NCBI GenBank assembly: GCA_964361885.1
Contig: CAYICL010000008.1
Coordinates: forward strand, 1-22,022
Reading direction: 5' to 3'
Origin: CAYICL01 sp964361885
GTDB lineage: Bacteria > Patescibacteriota > Microgenomatia > UBA1400 > CG1-02-47-37
DNA: 22,022 nt
This document shows, one piece after another, positions 1 through 7,660 of the stretch. How positions within the stretch are numbered: position 1 is the first letter of the stretch; every line of letters starts with the position of its first letter. Under the pieces are notes generated by a model. It saw nothing but the letters and a program-made list of their open reading frames with translations. It was not told the DNA's origin and made no database searches. The translations under genes were made by a program, and so were the position numbers.

Positions 1-2
1 AT

Positions 3-566
3 ACGTGGATAATTGACCCTTTAGACGGTACGGTTGCCTACCAAAAAGGCCATTCTGATTATCTGGTTTTAATTGCTTTGGAAAACAGCCAAGAAATTCT
101 GACCGGAGCTGTTTATAGTCCGAGCCTTAAAAATCTTTATTCCGGTTCAAAACTTACTGCTTCAAAAAAAAATCATCAGCCTGTAAAAGTTTCCCAGACT
201 AAAACTTTAAACCAATCTGTTATTACGATTAAATTGCCAAATTTAAATTCTTCCCCGCCTGACAAAGTTCTGGCTTTATCGGCTCTAAGAAAACTTTTAG
301 ATAAATTTTATCGGGTTAGAAGTTCAACCTTAGACGCTTTAAATATTTGCCTTGTGGCTCAAGGAGTCATCGAGGCTTTTTGCTTAATCGGGGACTTCGG
401 TCCTAAATGGTGGGATATCGCCCCTAGTTTAATCATTGCTCAAGAATCCGGCGCCAAAATATCTGACCGCTTCGGTAAACCAATCAAAAATCATAATTTG
501 TCTCATGGTATAGTAGTTACCAATGGTCTGATTCATGATCAATTATTAAATATCTTAAATCATTAA
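3..566 (+). CDS. Inositol monophosphatase family sugar phosphatase / bisphosphate nucleotidase, 5' partial
   Basis: The reading frame is open from the window edge, so the N-terminus is missing; about 187 residues remain of a family usually near 260. The signature WIIDPLDGT is encoded at 6-32; its two aspartates are metal ligands in this Mg-dependent, Li-sensitive phosphatase family. The second signature, WWDIAPSLIIAQESGA, begins at 408 and matches the family's C-terminal W-D-x-A motif, whose Asp binds metal. The family hydrolyses inositol phosphate, fructose-1,6-bisphosphate or 3'-phosphoadenosine 5'-phosphate, and the fragment does not decide among these. It ends 3 bases before the sugar-phosphate isomerase gene, so they are probably co-transcribed. 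A TTG at 78 is not the start, because the DPLDGT motif lies upstream of it in frame. Confidence 0.85.
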   Translation, partial: TWIIDPLDGTVAYQKGHSDYLVLIALENSQEILTGAVYSPSLKNLYSGSKLTASKKNHQPVKVSQTKTLNQSVITIKLPNLNSSPPDKVLALSALRKLLDKFYRVRSSTLDALNICLVAQGVIEAFCLIGDFGPKWWDIAPSLIIAQESGAKISDRFGKPIKNHNLSHGIVVTNGLIHDQLLNILNH

Positions 567-569
567 CCT

Positions 570-1661
570 ATGTCTGATATTCTCGATGATCTTAAATCCC
601 AGCAAGATTTGGACCGATCGCATGTTTATGATTCAGTTATTTCCTTACCTCAACAATGCCGGCATGCTTATCAAGACACTCAACCCATCACCATTCCAGC
701 CTCATACAGGAAGGTTAATAAAATGGTCATGTGCGGTATGGGCGGTTCCGGTTTAGGTGCCAGGGTGATTGAATCAGTCTACTTTGATTCTTTAAAACTG
801 CCTTTAATCCGGATCAATAATTACCACTTGCCTTCATGGGTTGATTCTCAAACTTTGGTTATTTGTTCCAGTTTTTCCGGTACGACTGAAGAAACTGTTG
901 CCAATGCTAAAGAAGCAATTTCCAAAAAAGCTAAGTGGCTGGCGATTAGTGCCGGCGGTGATTTGATTGACTTGGCCCGTTTACACCAAGTCCCTTATTA
1001 TCAGATTAATCCTAAATATAATCCTTCCCAGCAGCCCCGGATGGGGATTGGCTACTCAATTATTGGTCAATTAATGTTGGTAAATCACCTTGGTTTAATT
1101 AAATTCACTTCCCAAGATTTGGCCTCCTCGGTTTCCGTCATGAATTCTGTTATTAAAGGTTGTCAGGTTAAAGTTCCAAAAGCTTCTAACCCGGCCAAAA
1201 AAATGGCTGAAAAAATTAAAACCAAACAGGTTGTTTTTGTCGCTGCCGATCATTTGACCGGAGCCATTCATGTTTTTAAAAATCAGATGAATGAAAATGC
1301 TAAACATTTTTCCAGCCGCCATGAAATTCCTGAACTCAATCATCATTTAATGGAAGCTTTGAAATATCCTAGCTTTAATTCAAAATTCTTAATTTTCTTT
1401 TTTGCCAGTTCACAGATTTATTCTCAAAAAATTCAAAAACGGTTTATGATAACTAAGGAAATAATTGCCAAAAATAACCTTGAGATGCTTTCCTATGAGC
1501 TTAGCGGTCCGGATAAACTGTCGCAGGTATTCGAATTGATTCAATTCGGCGGTTTTGTAAATTTTTATTTATCCATGCTTCACCATCTTGATCCGGCCCC
1601 TGTTCCTTGGGTTGATTACTTTAAAACTAAGCTCGGCCAGTCTCTTGGCCAGTGGAAATAA
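570..1661 (+). CDS. Bifunctional phosphoglucose/phosphomannose isomerase
   Basis: This 363-residue protein interconverts glucose-6-phosphate or mannose-6-phosphate with fructose-6-phosphate in the cytoplasm. It has two SIS-type domains. The first carries GMGGSGLGA (residues 56-64) and the phosphate-binding SSFSGTTEET (100-109). QPRMGIGYSIIG (155-166) is also typical. E242 (in MNENAKH) and H258 (in PELNHHL) have the same 16-residue spacing as the catalytic Glu203/His219 of the archaeal enzyme from Pyrobaculum. The C-terminal DPAPVPWVDYFKTKLG fits the family ending, including its conserved Lys. The length is normal. No strong ribosome-binding site precedes the ATG, and the gene sits 3 bases after the phosphatase fragment. 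Its stop codon is directly followed by two REP hairpins. In this lineage such an enzyme commonly replaces classical Pgi; that point is inference. Confidence 0.88.
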   Translation: MSDILDDLKSQQDLDRSHVYDSVISLPQQCRHAYQDTQPITIPASYRKVNKMVMCGMGGSGLGARVIESVYFDSLKLPLIRINNYHLPSWVDSQTLVICSSFSGTTEETVANAKEAISKKAKWLAISAGGDLIDLARLHQVPYYQINPKYNPSQQPRMGIGYSIIGQLMLVNHLGLIKFTSQDLASSVSVMNSVIKGCQVKVPKASNPAKKMAEKIKTKQVVFVAADHLTGAIHVFKNQMNENAKHFSSRHEIPELNHHLMEALKYPSFNSKFLIFFFASSQIYSQKIQKRFMITKEIIAKNNLEMLSYELSGPDKLSQVFELIQFGGFVNFYLSMLHHLDPAPVPWVDYFKTKLGQSLGQWK

Positions 1662-1662
1662 C

Positions 1663-1683
1663 CTACAGGGTCTCTCCCTGTAG
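1663..1683. repeat. REP hairpin A
   Basis: The arms CTACAGGG and CCCTGTAG are perfect 8-bp complements around the loop TCTCT. It starts 2 bases after the isomerase stop codon and is followed one base later by hairpin B. It lies between convergent genes and could shape or stabilise both mRNA ends. Confidence 0.85.
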
Positions 1684-1684
1684 C

Positions 1685-1705
1685 CTTCAGGGTCTCTCCC
1701 TGTAG
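1685..1705. repeat. REP hairpin B
   Basis: The arms CTTCAGGG and CCCTGTAG pair at 7 of 8 positions around TCTCT, with a T-T mismatch at the third base. It is in direct tandem with hairpin A and ends 2 bases from the transposase stop codon at 1707-1709. Confidence 0.85.
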
Positions 1706-1706
1706 G

Positions 1707-2357
1707 TCATTCCTCCTCTAACACTAAGTTTTTTATCAATGTCATCTGTTTTTCGTCTGTTTCTTCAGTAAATTCTTTATAAGATAAGACTCTGTTTTTG
1801 CTGGGAAAGTAGTCTAAGATCACACTTTTATCCAACCATATTTGATTAATTAGCCCTAAATAGTTTATATAACTTGAGTATTTATAACCTTCAAGGTCTC
1901 TCCTTGAAGGTAGAGGATTTCGATGAATATATTTAGAAAGATAAATTAAAAGATTGTCGTCTTCAATTTCAATTGCTTTATAAACACCTTGGAATAAAGG
2001 CCCGACCCGGTGATATTTTCGATTAAAATACATCGAGTATTTAGTCGCTAAAGAACGCATAAAAAAATTAATTGCCGTGGCATCGGATTGATAAACTAGT
2101 AAATGAAAATGATTTGGTAAAAGACAGTAAGCTAAAAGCTTTATTTTCCCGCTGTGATTCTTTAGTTGTCTCGAAGGAGATACCTTCAAGGTCTCTCCTC
2201 CCTGTAGGTCTTTAGGTAATAAATAAATTTTCAAATAATATAGAAATATTTTATAATCCTGACTGTCAAAAAAAATTCTACCCTTAGCCACTCCTCGGTT
2301 ATATATATGGTAATAGCTCTTTTCTTTATAAGTTTTTAAAGTATTTTTCCCTGGCAT
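1707..2357 (-). CDS. REP-associated tyrosine transposase (RAYT, Y1/HUH family)
   Basis: This 216-residue protein matches the Y1 transposase family. YYHIYNRGVAKG (residues 15-26) is the N-terminal signature. LLAYCLLPNHFHLLV (74-88) carries the HUH metal-binding pair H83 and H85. The helix LATKYSMYFNRKYHRVGPLFQG follows, with Y107 or Y110 as the likely catalytic tyrosine, and then YIHRNPL (143-149) and YKYSSYINYLG. These enzymes cut and rejoin single-stranded DNA at REP hairpins. Two REPs are embedded in this gene. Residues 51-59 (LQGGETLKV) come from hairpin D, in the variable loop before the HUH strand. Residues 150-157 (PSRRDLEG) come from hairpin C. The catalytic motifs look intact and the frame is open, so activity is plausible. 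A TATGCT box at 2364-2369 on the minus strand lies 6 bases before the ATG. Confidence 0.88.
   Translation of the reverse strand: MPGKNTLKTYKEKSYYHIYNRGVAKGRIFFDSQDYKIFLYYLKIYLLPKDLQGGETLKVSPSRQLKNHSGKIKLLAYCLLPNHFHLLVYQSDATAINFFMRSLATKYSMYFNRKYHRVGPLFQGVYKAIEIEDDNLLIYLSKYIHRNPLPSRRDLEGYKYSSYINYLGLINQIWLDKSVILDYFPSKNRVLSYKEFTEETDEKQMTLIKNLVLEEE
1887..1911. repeat. REP hairpin C, inside the RAYT coding sequence
   Basis: The arms ACCTTCAAGG and CCTTGAAGGT are perfect 10-bp complements around TCTCT. Compared with copies A and E, the AGGG/CCCT pair has become AAGG/CCTT with both arms changed together, so base pairing is kept. It is translated within the transposase as PSRRDLEG. Confidence 0.85.
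2182..2209. repeat. REP hairpin D, inside the RAYT coding sequence (imperfect)
   Basis: The arms ACCTTCAAGG and CCCTGTAGGT pair at 8 of 10 positions around an 8-base loop, TCTCTCCT, which is three bases longer than in the other copies. The extra three bases keep the transposase frame open, where it is translated as LQGGETLKV. A small overlapping palindrome, GAAGG and CCTTC around AGATA (2173-2187), abuts it and may be a decayed second copy. Confidence 0.75.
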
Positions 2358-2366
2358 AAGTTAAGC

Positions 2367-2398
2367 ATACACCTTCAGGGTCTCTCCCTGAAGGGTAT
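2367..2398. repeat. REP hairpin E, upstream of the RAYT gene
   Basis: The arms CCTTCAGGG (2372-2380) and CCCTGAAGG (2386-2394) are perfect around TCTCT. They extend by ATAC/GTAT pairing (2367-2370 with 2395-2398) past a bulged A at 2371, giving a 13-bp stem. It sits in the 87-base gap between the divergent transposase and ppsA genes. Confidence 0.85.
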
Positions 2399-2417
2399 GG
2401 TAATCAATTTCTTTTTT

Positions 2418-2426
2418 TGCTATCCT
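2418..2426 (+). promoter_or_regulatory. Possible extended -10 promoter of ppsA
   Basis: TGCTATCCT lies 18 bases before the ppsA ATG and resembles the TGCTATAAT box before the tRNA-Arg gene. No clear -35 is seen. AAAGG at 2434-2438 is a possible ribosome-binding site six bases before the start codon. Confidence 0.35.
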
Positions 2427-2444
2427 AAACTATAAAGGTCTGCC

Positions 2445-4757
2445 ATGACGAAAAATTCTTACATTTTAGATTTCAATCAGGTTAATCAAGAAGACGTAGG
2501 TGTAGTCGGTGGTAAAGGCGCTAACTTAGGCGAAATGGCTAATGCCGGTTTTCCTGTCCCTCCGGGTTTTATTGTCACGGCTCAGACTTACTTTAAAGTT
2601 ATCAAAGATAATAATCTAAAACCTCAAATCAAAGCGATTATTGATAAACTCGATGTTTCTGACACGCGTCAACTTAACTCTGTTTCCTCCCAAATTAAAA
2701 AACTCATTTTGCAGGCTAAAATTCCGGATGATCTGGCTTTACAGATTATCAGGTCATATTTAAAACTCGGTCGGGGATTTAATCATACTTTAGTCGCTGT
2801 CCGGTCTTCGGCCACTGCCGAAGACTTGCCTGATGCTTCTTTTGCCGGTCAGCAGGAAACCTTTCTTAATGTTCAGGGGGAAGCCAACTTGGTACAAAGC
2901 GTTCGCGCCTGCTGGGCCTCGCTTTTTGAACCCCGGGCTATCTTTTACCGGATTCAAAAAGGTTTTGATCACTTTAAAGTCGGTATCGCCGTTCCGGTTC
3001 AAAGAATGATCCAGAGCGATGTTTCCGGCATTATCTTTACCACTAATCCTGTCACTAATAATAAAAATCAGGTAGTGATCGAAGCGATTTGGGGTTTAGG
3101 TGAAAAAATTGTTCAGGGTGCTTACACCCCCGATCATTATTTAATTCAAAAATTAACCTGGAAAATTCTTCAAAAACAACTCAATCCTCAAACCAAACGT
3201 TTAATTTTAAAACAAAACCGTAATCAGGAAGTCCGTGTCCCAACCACCAAGCAAAAACAATCTAAATTGACGGATGACCAAATTATTGCCTTAGCCAAAC
3301 TTGGCCACCAAATCCAGCAGCATTACTTTTTTCCCCAGGATATTGAATGGGCTATGGAAAAGGGCCGGATCTATATTGTTCAGTCACGGCCGATAACTAC
3401 TATTGTTGATGAATCTGTTGCCCCCCACGAAATTAAAACCTCTAATTTAACTAAAATTCTTCAGGGTGAACCTGCCAGTCCGGGTATGGCGACCGGCTAT
3501 ACCAAGGTTCTGAAATCCGCTAAAGACATTCACCGGCTAAACGATAGAGAAATTTTAGTCACTGATATGACCACACCGGACTTTGTTCCGGCCATGAAAA
3601 AAGCCGGTGGGATTGTCACCAACAAAGGCGGTCAGACTTCCCATGCGGCGATTGTTTCCAGAGAATTGGGTATTCCTTGTATTGTCGGAGCTGACATGGC
3701 CACGAAATTATTAAAAACCGGTTTGGTGGTCACAATTAATGGCCAGACCGGAGAAATTTTTAAAGGCGGCACCATTAGCAAGCCTAAAAAATTAACTCTT
3801 AAAAATAAATCCGTCATTAATCGGCCCTTAAAGAAAAATTCTTATGAATTTACTCCGGATACTGTAAAAACCGCTACCAAAGTTTATGTTAACTTGGGTG
3901 AGCCGGAATTGGCCGGCATTATCGCTCAAAAAAACGTCGACGGGGTCGGTTTGCTTCGGGCCGAGTTTATGATTGCTCAAATGGGTGTTCACCCTAAAAA
4001 ATTAATTGCCGATAAAAAATCCGATCAATTTACCGCTCACCTGTCTAAAGGTTTGGAAACTTTTGCCCGGGCTTTTTACCCCCGCCCGGTTGTTTACCGG
4101 ACCACAGACTTTAAAACCAATGAATATGCCAATTTAATTGGCGGCAAAGCCTATGAGCCAGTCGAACCAAATCCTATGTTAGGCTACCGCGGAGCTTATC
4201 GCTATATTGTTGATGAAAAAGTTTTTGACCTGGAACTCAAAGCCGTAAGTCTTGTCAGAAACAAACTTAAGCTTAATAATCTCTGGTTAATGATTCCTTT
4301 CGTCCGCACCGTTGAGCAGTTAACCAAGGTTAAAAAGATTGTTACCGCTCATGGTTTGGTCCGCTCACCTTCATTTAAACTCTGGCTGATGGTGGAAATC
4401 CCTGCCAATGTCATTTTACTTAAAGATTTCCTCTCTGTCGGTATTGACGGTGTTTCCATTGGTTCCAATGACTTGACGATGCTGATCTTAGGGGTTGATC
4501 GTGATAACAGTGAAGTCGCCCCGGTCTATGACGAACGTAACCCGGCCGTACTTTGGGCCTTTAAAAAAACCATAACCACCTGCCGGGCTCAGGGTGTGAC
4601 TGTCTCAATGTGCGGCCAAGCGCCTTCGGTTTATTCTGATTTAACTCAAAAACTGGTGGAATGGGGCATTACCAGCGTCTCGATTTCACCGGATATGATC
4701 GACACTACCAGAGATATTGTTTATCATGCTGAACAGCGCTTAATTAATCATGGCTAA
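2445..4757 (+). CDS. ppsA: Phosphoenolpyruvate synthase (pyruvate, water dikinase)
   Basis: This 770-residue enzyme converts ATP, pyruvate and water to PEP, AMP and phosphate, the gluconeogenic step. The N-terminal ATP-grasp domain begins with VGGKGANLGEMANAGFPVPPGF and holds VAVRSSATAEDLPDASFAGQQET. The swivelling domain carries the phospho-acceptor H400 in GGQTSHAAIVSRELGIP. The C-terminal PEP/pyruvate barrel holds LLRAEFM, RTTDFKTNEY, PNPMLGYRG, MVEIPANV, SIGSNDLTMLILGVDRDN and the catalytic C723 in SMCGQAPS. CGQAPS is the PEP synthase form, unlike the CGEHGG of pyruvate phosphate dikinase. The length is normal. Its last 8 bases overlap the enolase start, implying translational coupling in a ppsA-eno-gpmI operon. 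In fermenting organisms without pyruvate kinase the reverse reaction has been proposed; the window cannot decide this. Confidence 0.95.
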   Translation: MTKNSYILDFNQVNQEDVGVVGGKGANLGEMANAGFPVPPGFIVTAQTYFKVIKDNNLKPQIKAIIDKLDVSDTRQLNSVSSQIKKLILQAKIPDDLALQIIRSYLKLGRGFNHTLVAVRSSATAEDLPDASFAGQQETFLNVQGEANLVQSVRACWASLFEPRAIFYRIQKGFDHFKVGIAVPVQRMIQSDVSGIIFTTNPVTNNKNQVVIEAIWGLGEKIVQGAYTPDHYLIQKLTWKILQKQLNPQTKRLILKQNRNQEVRVPTTKQKQSKLTDDQIIALAKLGHQIQQHYFFPQDIEWAMEKGRIYIVQSRPITTIVDESVAPHEIKTSNLTKILQGEPASPGMATGYTKVLKSAKDIHRLNDREILVTDMTTPDFVPAMKKAGGIVTNKGGQTSHAAIVSRELGIPCIVGADMATKLLKTGLVVTINGQTGEIFKGGTISKPKKLTLKNKSVINRPLKKNSYEFTPDTVKTATKVYVNLGEPELAGIIAQKNVDGVGLLRAEFMIAQMGVHPKKLIADKKSDQFTAHLSKGLETFARAFYPRPVVYRTTDFKTNEYANLIGGKAYEPVEPNPMLGYRGAYRYIVDEKVFDLELKAVSLVRNKLKLNNLWLMIPFVRTVEQLTKVKKIVTAHGLVRSPSFKLWLMVEIPANVILLKDFLSVGIDGVSIGSNDLTMLILGVDRDNSEVAPVYDERNPAVLWAFKKTITTCRAQGVTVSMCGQAPSVYSDLTQKLVEWGITSVSISPDMIDTTRDIVYHAEQRLINHG

Positions 4758-6006
4758 GATCAAACGTCTGGTTTCGACAGAAATTCTTGACTCCCGTGGC
4801 AATCCCACCATCCAAACCAGTGTTGTTTTAGACACCGGACATCAGGCGACTGCTTCGATTCCCTCCGGAGCTTCTACCGGTAAAGCTGAAGCCGTTGAGC
4901 TTCGTGATAATGACCCAAATCGCTTTCATGGCCAGGGAGTTTTAAAAGCGGTTAATAATGTTAATTCTGTTATTGGCCCAAAATTAATGGGTTTTGACCC
5001 AACTGAACAAACCAAACTGGATCAGGCTTTGATTGATCTTGACGCTACTCCCAACAAAACTAACTTAGGGGCTAATGCTTTGTTATCGGTATCCATGGCG
5101 GTTTTAAAAGCCGCCGCCGCCAGTTTAAATCTGCCGGTTTATAAATATCTGTCTTTAAAATACGGCTTGAATCCGTCATTGAAAAAACTTCCCAGTCCGA
5201 CCTTTAATATTATTAATGGCGGCGCTCATGGTGCCGGCAATCTTGACTTCCAGGAATTTCATATTATTCCTTCCCTCCGTTTTCCCTATCACCAGGCCTT
5301 ACAAATCGGAGTTGAGATTTATAAAAGTTTAAAAACTACTTTAAAACGTCGGCAGCTGGTTCACAGCATCGGCGATGAAGGCGGTTACGCGCCAAATTTA
5401 TTTACTAATCTGGATGCTTTGGAAGTTATTTTGGAAACTATTAACCAATCGCCCTATAAATTTGCCCAGGATGTCTTTTTAGGTTTGGATGTGGCGGCTG
5501 ATTTTTTCTTTATCAATGGCCAGTATCAGATTAAAGACCGGGCCCAGCCTTACAGCCGCGATGAACTGATTGACTACTATCAGCAGCTCAACCGGGAATA
5601 TCATTTATTTTCTCTGGAAGATCCGCTTTCGGCTGAAGATTGGAACGGCTGGCAAAAACTAAATGATGAACTAGGCTCAACTACCTTGATTATTGGTGAT
5701 GATTTATTATGCACTAATAAAAACCGGATCCTCAAAGCCATTGCCGCTAAAGCCTGCAATGCTATTTTAATTAAACCTAACCAGGTTGGCACTATTTCGG
5801 AAACTATTGAAGTGATTAAACTTTGCCGGAAGCAGGACTGGAAAGTCATTGTTTCCCATCGATCCGGTGAAACTAATGATGACTTTATCGCTGATTTTGC
5901 CGTTGCTGTCGGTGCCGACTATACCAAGTTCGGGGCTCCGGCCCGGGGCGAAAGAATCGTTAAATACAATCGCTTGCTGGCAATTGAGTCGGAATTAAAT
6001 CAATAG
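4750..6006 (+). CDS. eno: Enolase
   Basis: This 418-residue enzyme interconverts 2-phosphoglycerate and PEP. The N-terminal domain has EILDSRGNPT and SIPSGASTGKAEAVELRD. The barrel has FNIINGGAHGAGNLDFQEF, GDEGGYAPN with E210 (general acid/base), metal ligands D247 (GLDVAA), E290 (SLEDPL) and D317 (IGDDL), catalytic K342 (LIKPNQVGT), SHRSGET and K393 (TKFG). The last four positions match or nearly match E. coli numbering. The end GERIVKYNRLLAIE is typical, although the family's serine in R-S-E-R is glycine here. The start overlaps ppsA by 8 bases, and gpmI follows after 15 bases. Confidence 0.97.
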   Translation: MAKIKRLVSTEILDSRGNPTIQTSVVLDTGHQATASIPSGASTGKAEAVELRDNDPNRFHGQGVLKAVNNVNSVIGPKLMGFDPTEQTKLDQALIDLDATPNKTNLGANALLSVSMAVLKAAAASLNLPVYKYLSLKYGLNPSLKKLPSPTFNIINGGAHGAGNLDFQEFHIIPSLRFPYHQALQIGVEIYKSLKTTLKRRQLVHSIGDEGGYAPNLFTNLDALEVILETINQSPYKFAQDVFLGLDVAADFFFINGQYQIKDRAQPYSRDELIDYYQQLNREYHLFSLEDPLSAEDWNGWQKLNDELGSTTLIIGDDLLCTNKNRILKAIAAKACNAILIKPNQVGTISETIEVIKLCRKQDWKVIVSHRSGETNDDFIADFAVAVGADYTKFGAPARGERIVKYNRLLAIESELNQ

Positions 6007-6021
6007 TATAGTTAATTAATC

Positions 6022-7653
6022 ATGAATTCAGACGTCAATCCGGTGGTTTTATTGATTTTGGATGGCTGGGGTTTAGCTCCTCCCAGTCCGGGAAATGCTG
6101 TCACTCTGGCCAAACCGCTTTTTTTTAATCAATTAATGTCTTCTTACCCTCACACTAAATTGACTGCTTCAGGTGAAGCGGTTGGTCTGCCCCGCGGTGA
6201 AGATGGTAACACTGAAGTCGGACATATTAATCTGGGCGCCGGTCAAATTGTTTTTCAGGATCTGCCCCGGATTAATACTGCCATTGCCGACGGTTCGTTT
6301 TTTACCAATCCGACCTTGCTTAAAACCATTGATCATGTAAAAAAGTATCAATCAACTTTACATCTGATGGGTTTAATTGGCTCCGGTGGAGTTCACGCCA
6401 ATAACGAACATCTTTTTGCTTTAATTAAATTTGCCAGCCTGCACCAGTTGACTAAACTTTCCCTTCATTTGTTTACCGACGGCCGGGATTCACCGCCGAC
6501 CACTTCCCAAGCTTACATCGCTCAAATAAAATCCCATTTGGAACAAGCCGGGTTCGGTCAAATTGTCTCCGTTACCGGCCGCTATTATGGGATGGATCGG
6601 GACTTTCGCTGGCCCAGAACCGAAAAAGCTTATCGCTGCCTGACCGAAGGTGTGGGTGAGAAAGCTGCTTCACCTCAACTGGCCATTCAACAATCTTACC
6701 AGCTTCAAAAATCCGATGAGTTTATTGAACCCACTAATATTGTCGATTCCAGCAATGTGCCTTTAGATCTGATCAAAGCTAATGATGCCGTTATTTTCTT
6801 TAATTTTCGGGTTGACCGGCCTCGTCAATTAACCAAGGCTTTTATTTTACCTGATTTTGCCAAAGATGCTAATCAACCGGCTTTTGATCCTTTGGCCGAT
6901 AAATACCTGCATAGCCATTTGCCTGAAAAAGCTTCCACCAACCCTCCTTTTAAACGCAATAAATTCTTAACCAATCTTTATTTTGTCACCATGACCGAGT
7001 ATCAAAAAAATCTGCCCGTGCACGTGATTATGCCGCCGATGCACGTTGATTATCCTTTGTCTCGAATCTTGTCTGACAATAATTTGCGTCAGCTTCATTT
7101 ATCCGAAACCGAAAAAGAACGATTCGTCACTTTTTATTTTAACGGTTTAAGGGAGCAGCCCTTTACCGGAGAAGATTGGGAAATTATTCCCTCTCCCAAG
7201 GTGGCTACTTATGATTTAAAACCGGATATGTCTACACCCGAGATTACCGACAAGTTGATCGCGGCTCTAAAAACACGTCAGTATCATTTTATTATCGCCA
7301 ATCTTGCCTGCCCTGATATGGTCGCTCATACCGGTAGTTTGCCGGCTACTGTTAAAGCCTGTCAGGCGGTTGATTCGGCTTTGACTAAAATTATTCCGGT
7401 AATTCAGGCCGTTAACGGTACTTGTATTATTACCGCCGATCATGGCAACGCCGAAGAATTGATCAATCTGCAAACCGGTCAAGTCGATACCGAACACTCT
7501 TCTAATCCTGTACCTTTAATCTTAGTCTCTGAAAATTTTTTAGGCCAGACTAAAACATTGCCGTCAGGGATTTTGGCCGATATTGCTCCGACCGTTTTAA
7601 AATTATTCAATCTTCCTAAACCTGACTCAATGACCGGTAAAAGCCTGTTATAA
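6022..7653 (+). CDS. gpmI: 2,3-bisphosphoglycerate-independent phosphoglycerate mutase (Thr at the nucleophile position)
   Basis: This 543-residue, Mn-dependent enzyme of the alkaline phosphatase superfamily interconverts 3- and 2-phosphoglycerate. Family motifs are LILDGWG (metal ligand D14), GGVHANNEHLFAL, DGRDSPPTTSQAYI, GRYYGMDRDFRWPRTEKAY, FFNFRVDRPRQ, MTEYQ, CPDMVAHTG (metal Asp and His), ITADHGNAEEL and TEHSSNPVPLI (metal His). The phosphoserine motif, normally GNSEVGH, reads GNTEVGH, with T64 encoded by ACT at 6211-6213. Thr is a known nucleophile in related superfamily members such as nucleotide pyrophosphatases, so the enzyme may still work. NLACPDMVAHTG also differs from the usual N-x-A-N-P-D-M-V-G-H-T-G. 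The length is slightly above the typical 510 or so. It follows eno by 15 bases. Confidence 0.93.
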   Translation: MNSDVNPVVLLILDGWGLAPPSPGNAVTLAKPLFFNQLMSSYPHTKLTASGEAVGLPRGEDGNTEVGHINLGAGQIVFQDLPRINTAIADGSFFTNPTLLKTIDHVKKYQSTLHLMGLIGSGGVHANNEHLFALIKFASLHQLTKLSLHLFTDGRDSPPTTSQAYIAQIKSHLEQAGFGQIVSVTGRYYGMDRDFRWPRTEKAYRCLTEGVGEKAASPQLAIQQSYQLQKSDEFIEPTNIVDSSNVPLDLIKANDAVIFFNFRVDRPRQLTKAFILPDFAKDANQPAFDPLADKYLHSHLPEKASTNPPFKRNKFLTNLYFVTMTEYQKNLPVHVIMPPMHVDYPLSRILSDNNLRQLHLSETEKERFVTFYFNGLREQPFTGEDWEIIPSPKVATYDLKPDMSTPEITDKLIAALKTRQYHFIIANLACPDMVAHTGSLPATVKACQAVDSALTKIIPVIQAVNGTCIITADHGNAEELINLQTGQVDTEHSSNPVPLILVSENFLGQTKTLPSGILADIAPTVLKLFNLPKPDSMTGKSLL

Positions 7654-7654
7654 T
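7646..7654 (+). promoter_or_regulatory. Extended -10 promoter of the acetyl-CoA synthetase gene, probably leaderless
   Basis: TGTTATAAT is a TGn-TATAAT extended -10 box. Its TATAAT (7649-7654) overlaps the gpmI stop codon and ends 6 bases before the ATG at 7661. Transcription would therefore start at or next to the start codon. No convincing -35 is seen, which is acceptable for an extended -10. Confidence 0.5.
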
Positions 7655-7660
7655 TACATC

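Larger units (their letters stand above)
1662..2398. mobile_element. RAYT-REP locus (transposase gene with flanking and internal palindromes)
   Basis: The unit consists of a REP-associated tyrosine transposase gene on the minus strand. Two hairpins lie at its 3' side (1663-1705), one at its 5' side (2367-2398), and two lie inside the coding sequence (1887-1911 and 2182-2209). All hairpins show the TCTCT loop on the plus strand. RAYT genes flanked by REPs are the known architecture of the RAYT/REP system, in which the HUH enzyme nicks single-stranded REP hairpins. No element ends or target duplication are visible, so whether the whole unit moves is unknown. Confidence 0.65.

Noticed and set aside
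78..80. TTG at 78 as the start of the phosphatase gene
   Set aside because: The conserved WIIDPLDGT motif is in frame upstream, so the gene continues beyond the left edge.
1663..2398. The repeated palindromes as a CRISPR array
   Set aside because: Copies are irregularly spaced, lie inside and outside genes, and lack uniform spacers or cas genes. They fit REP hairpins with a RAYT.
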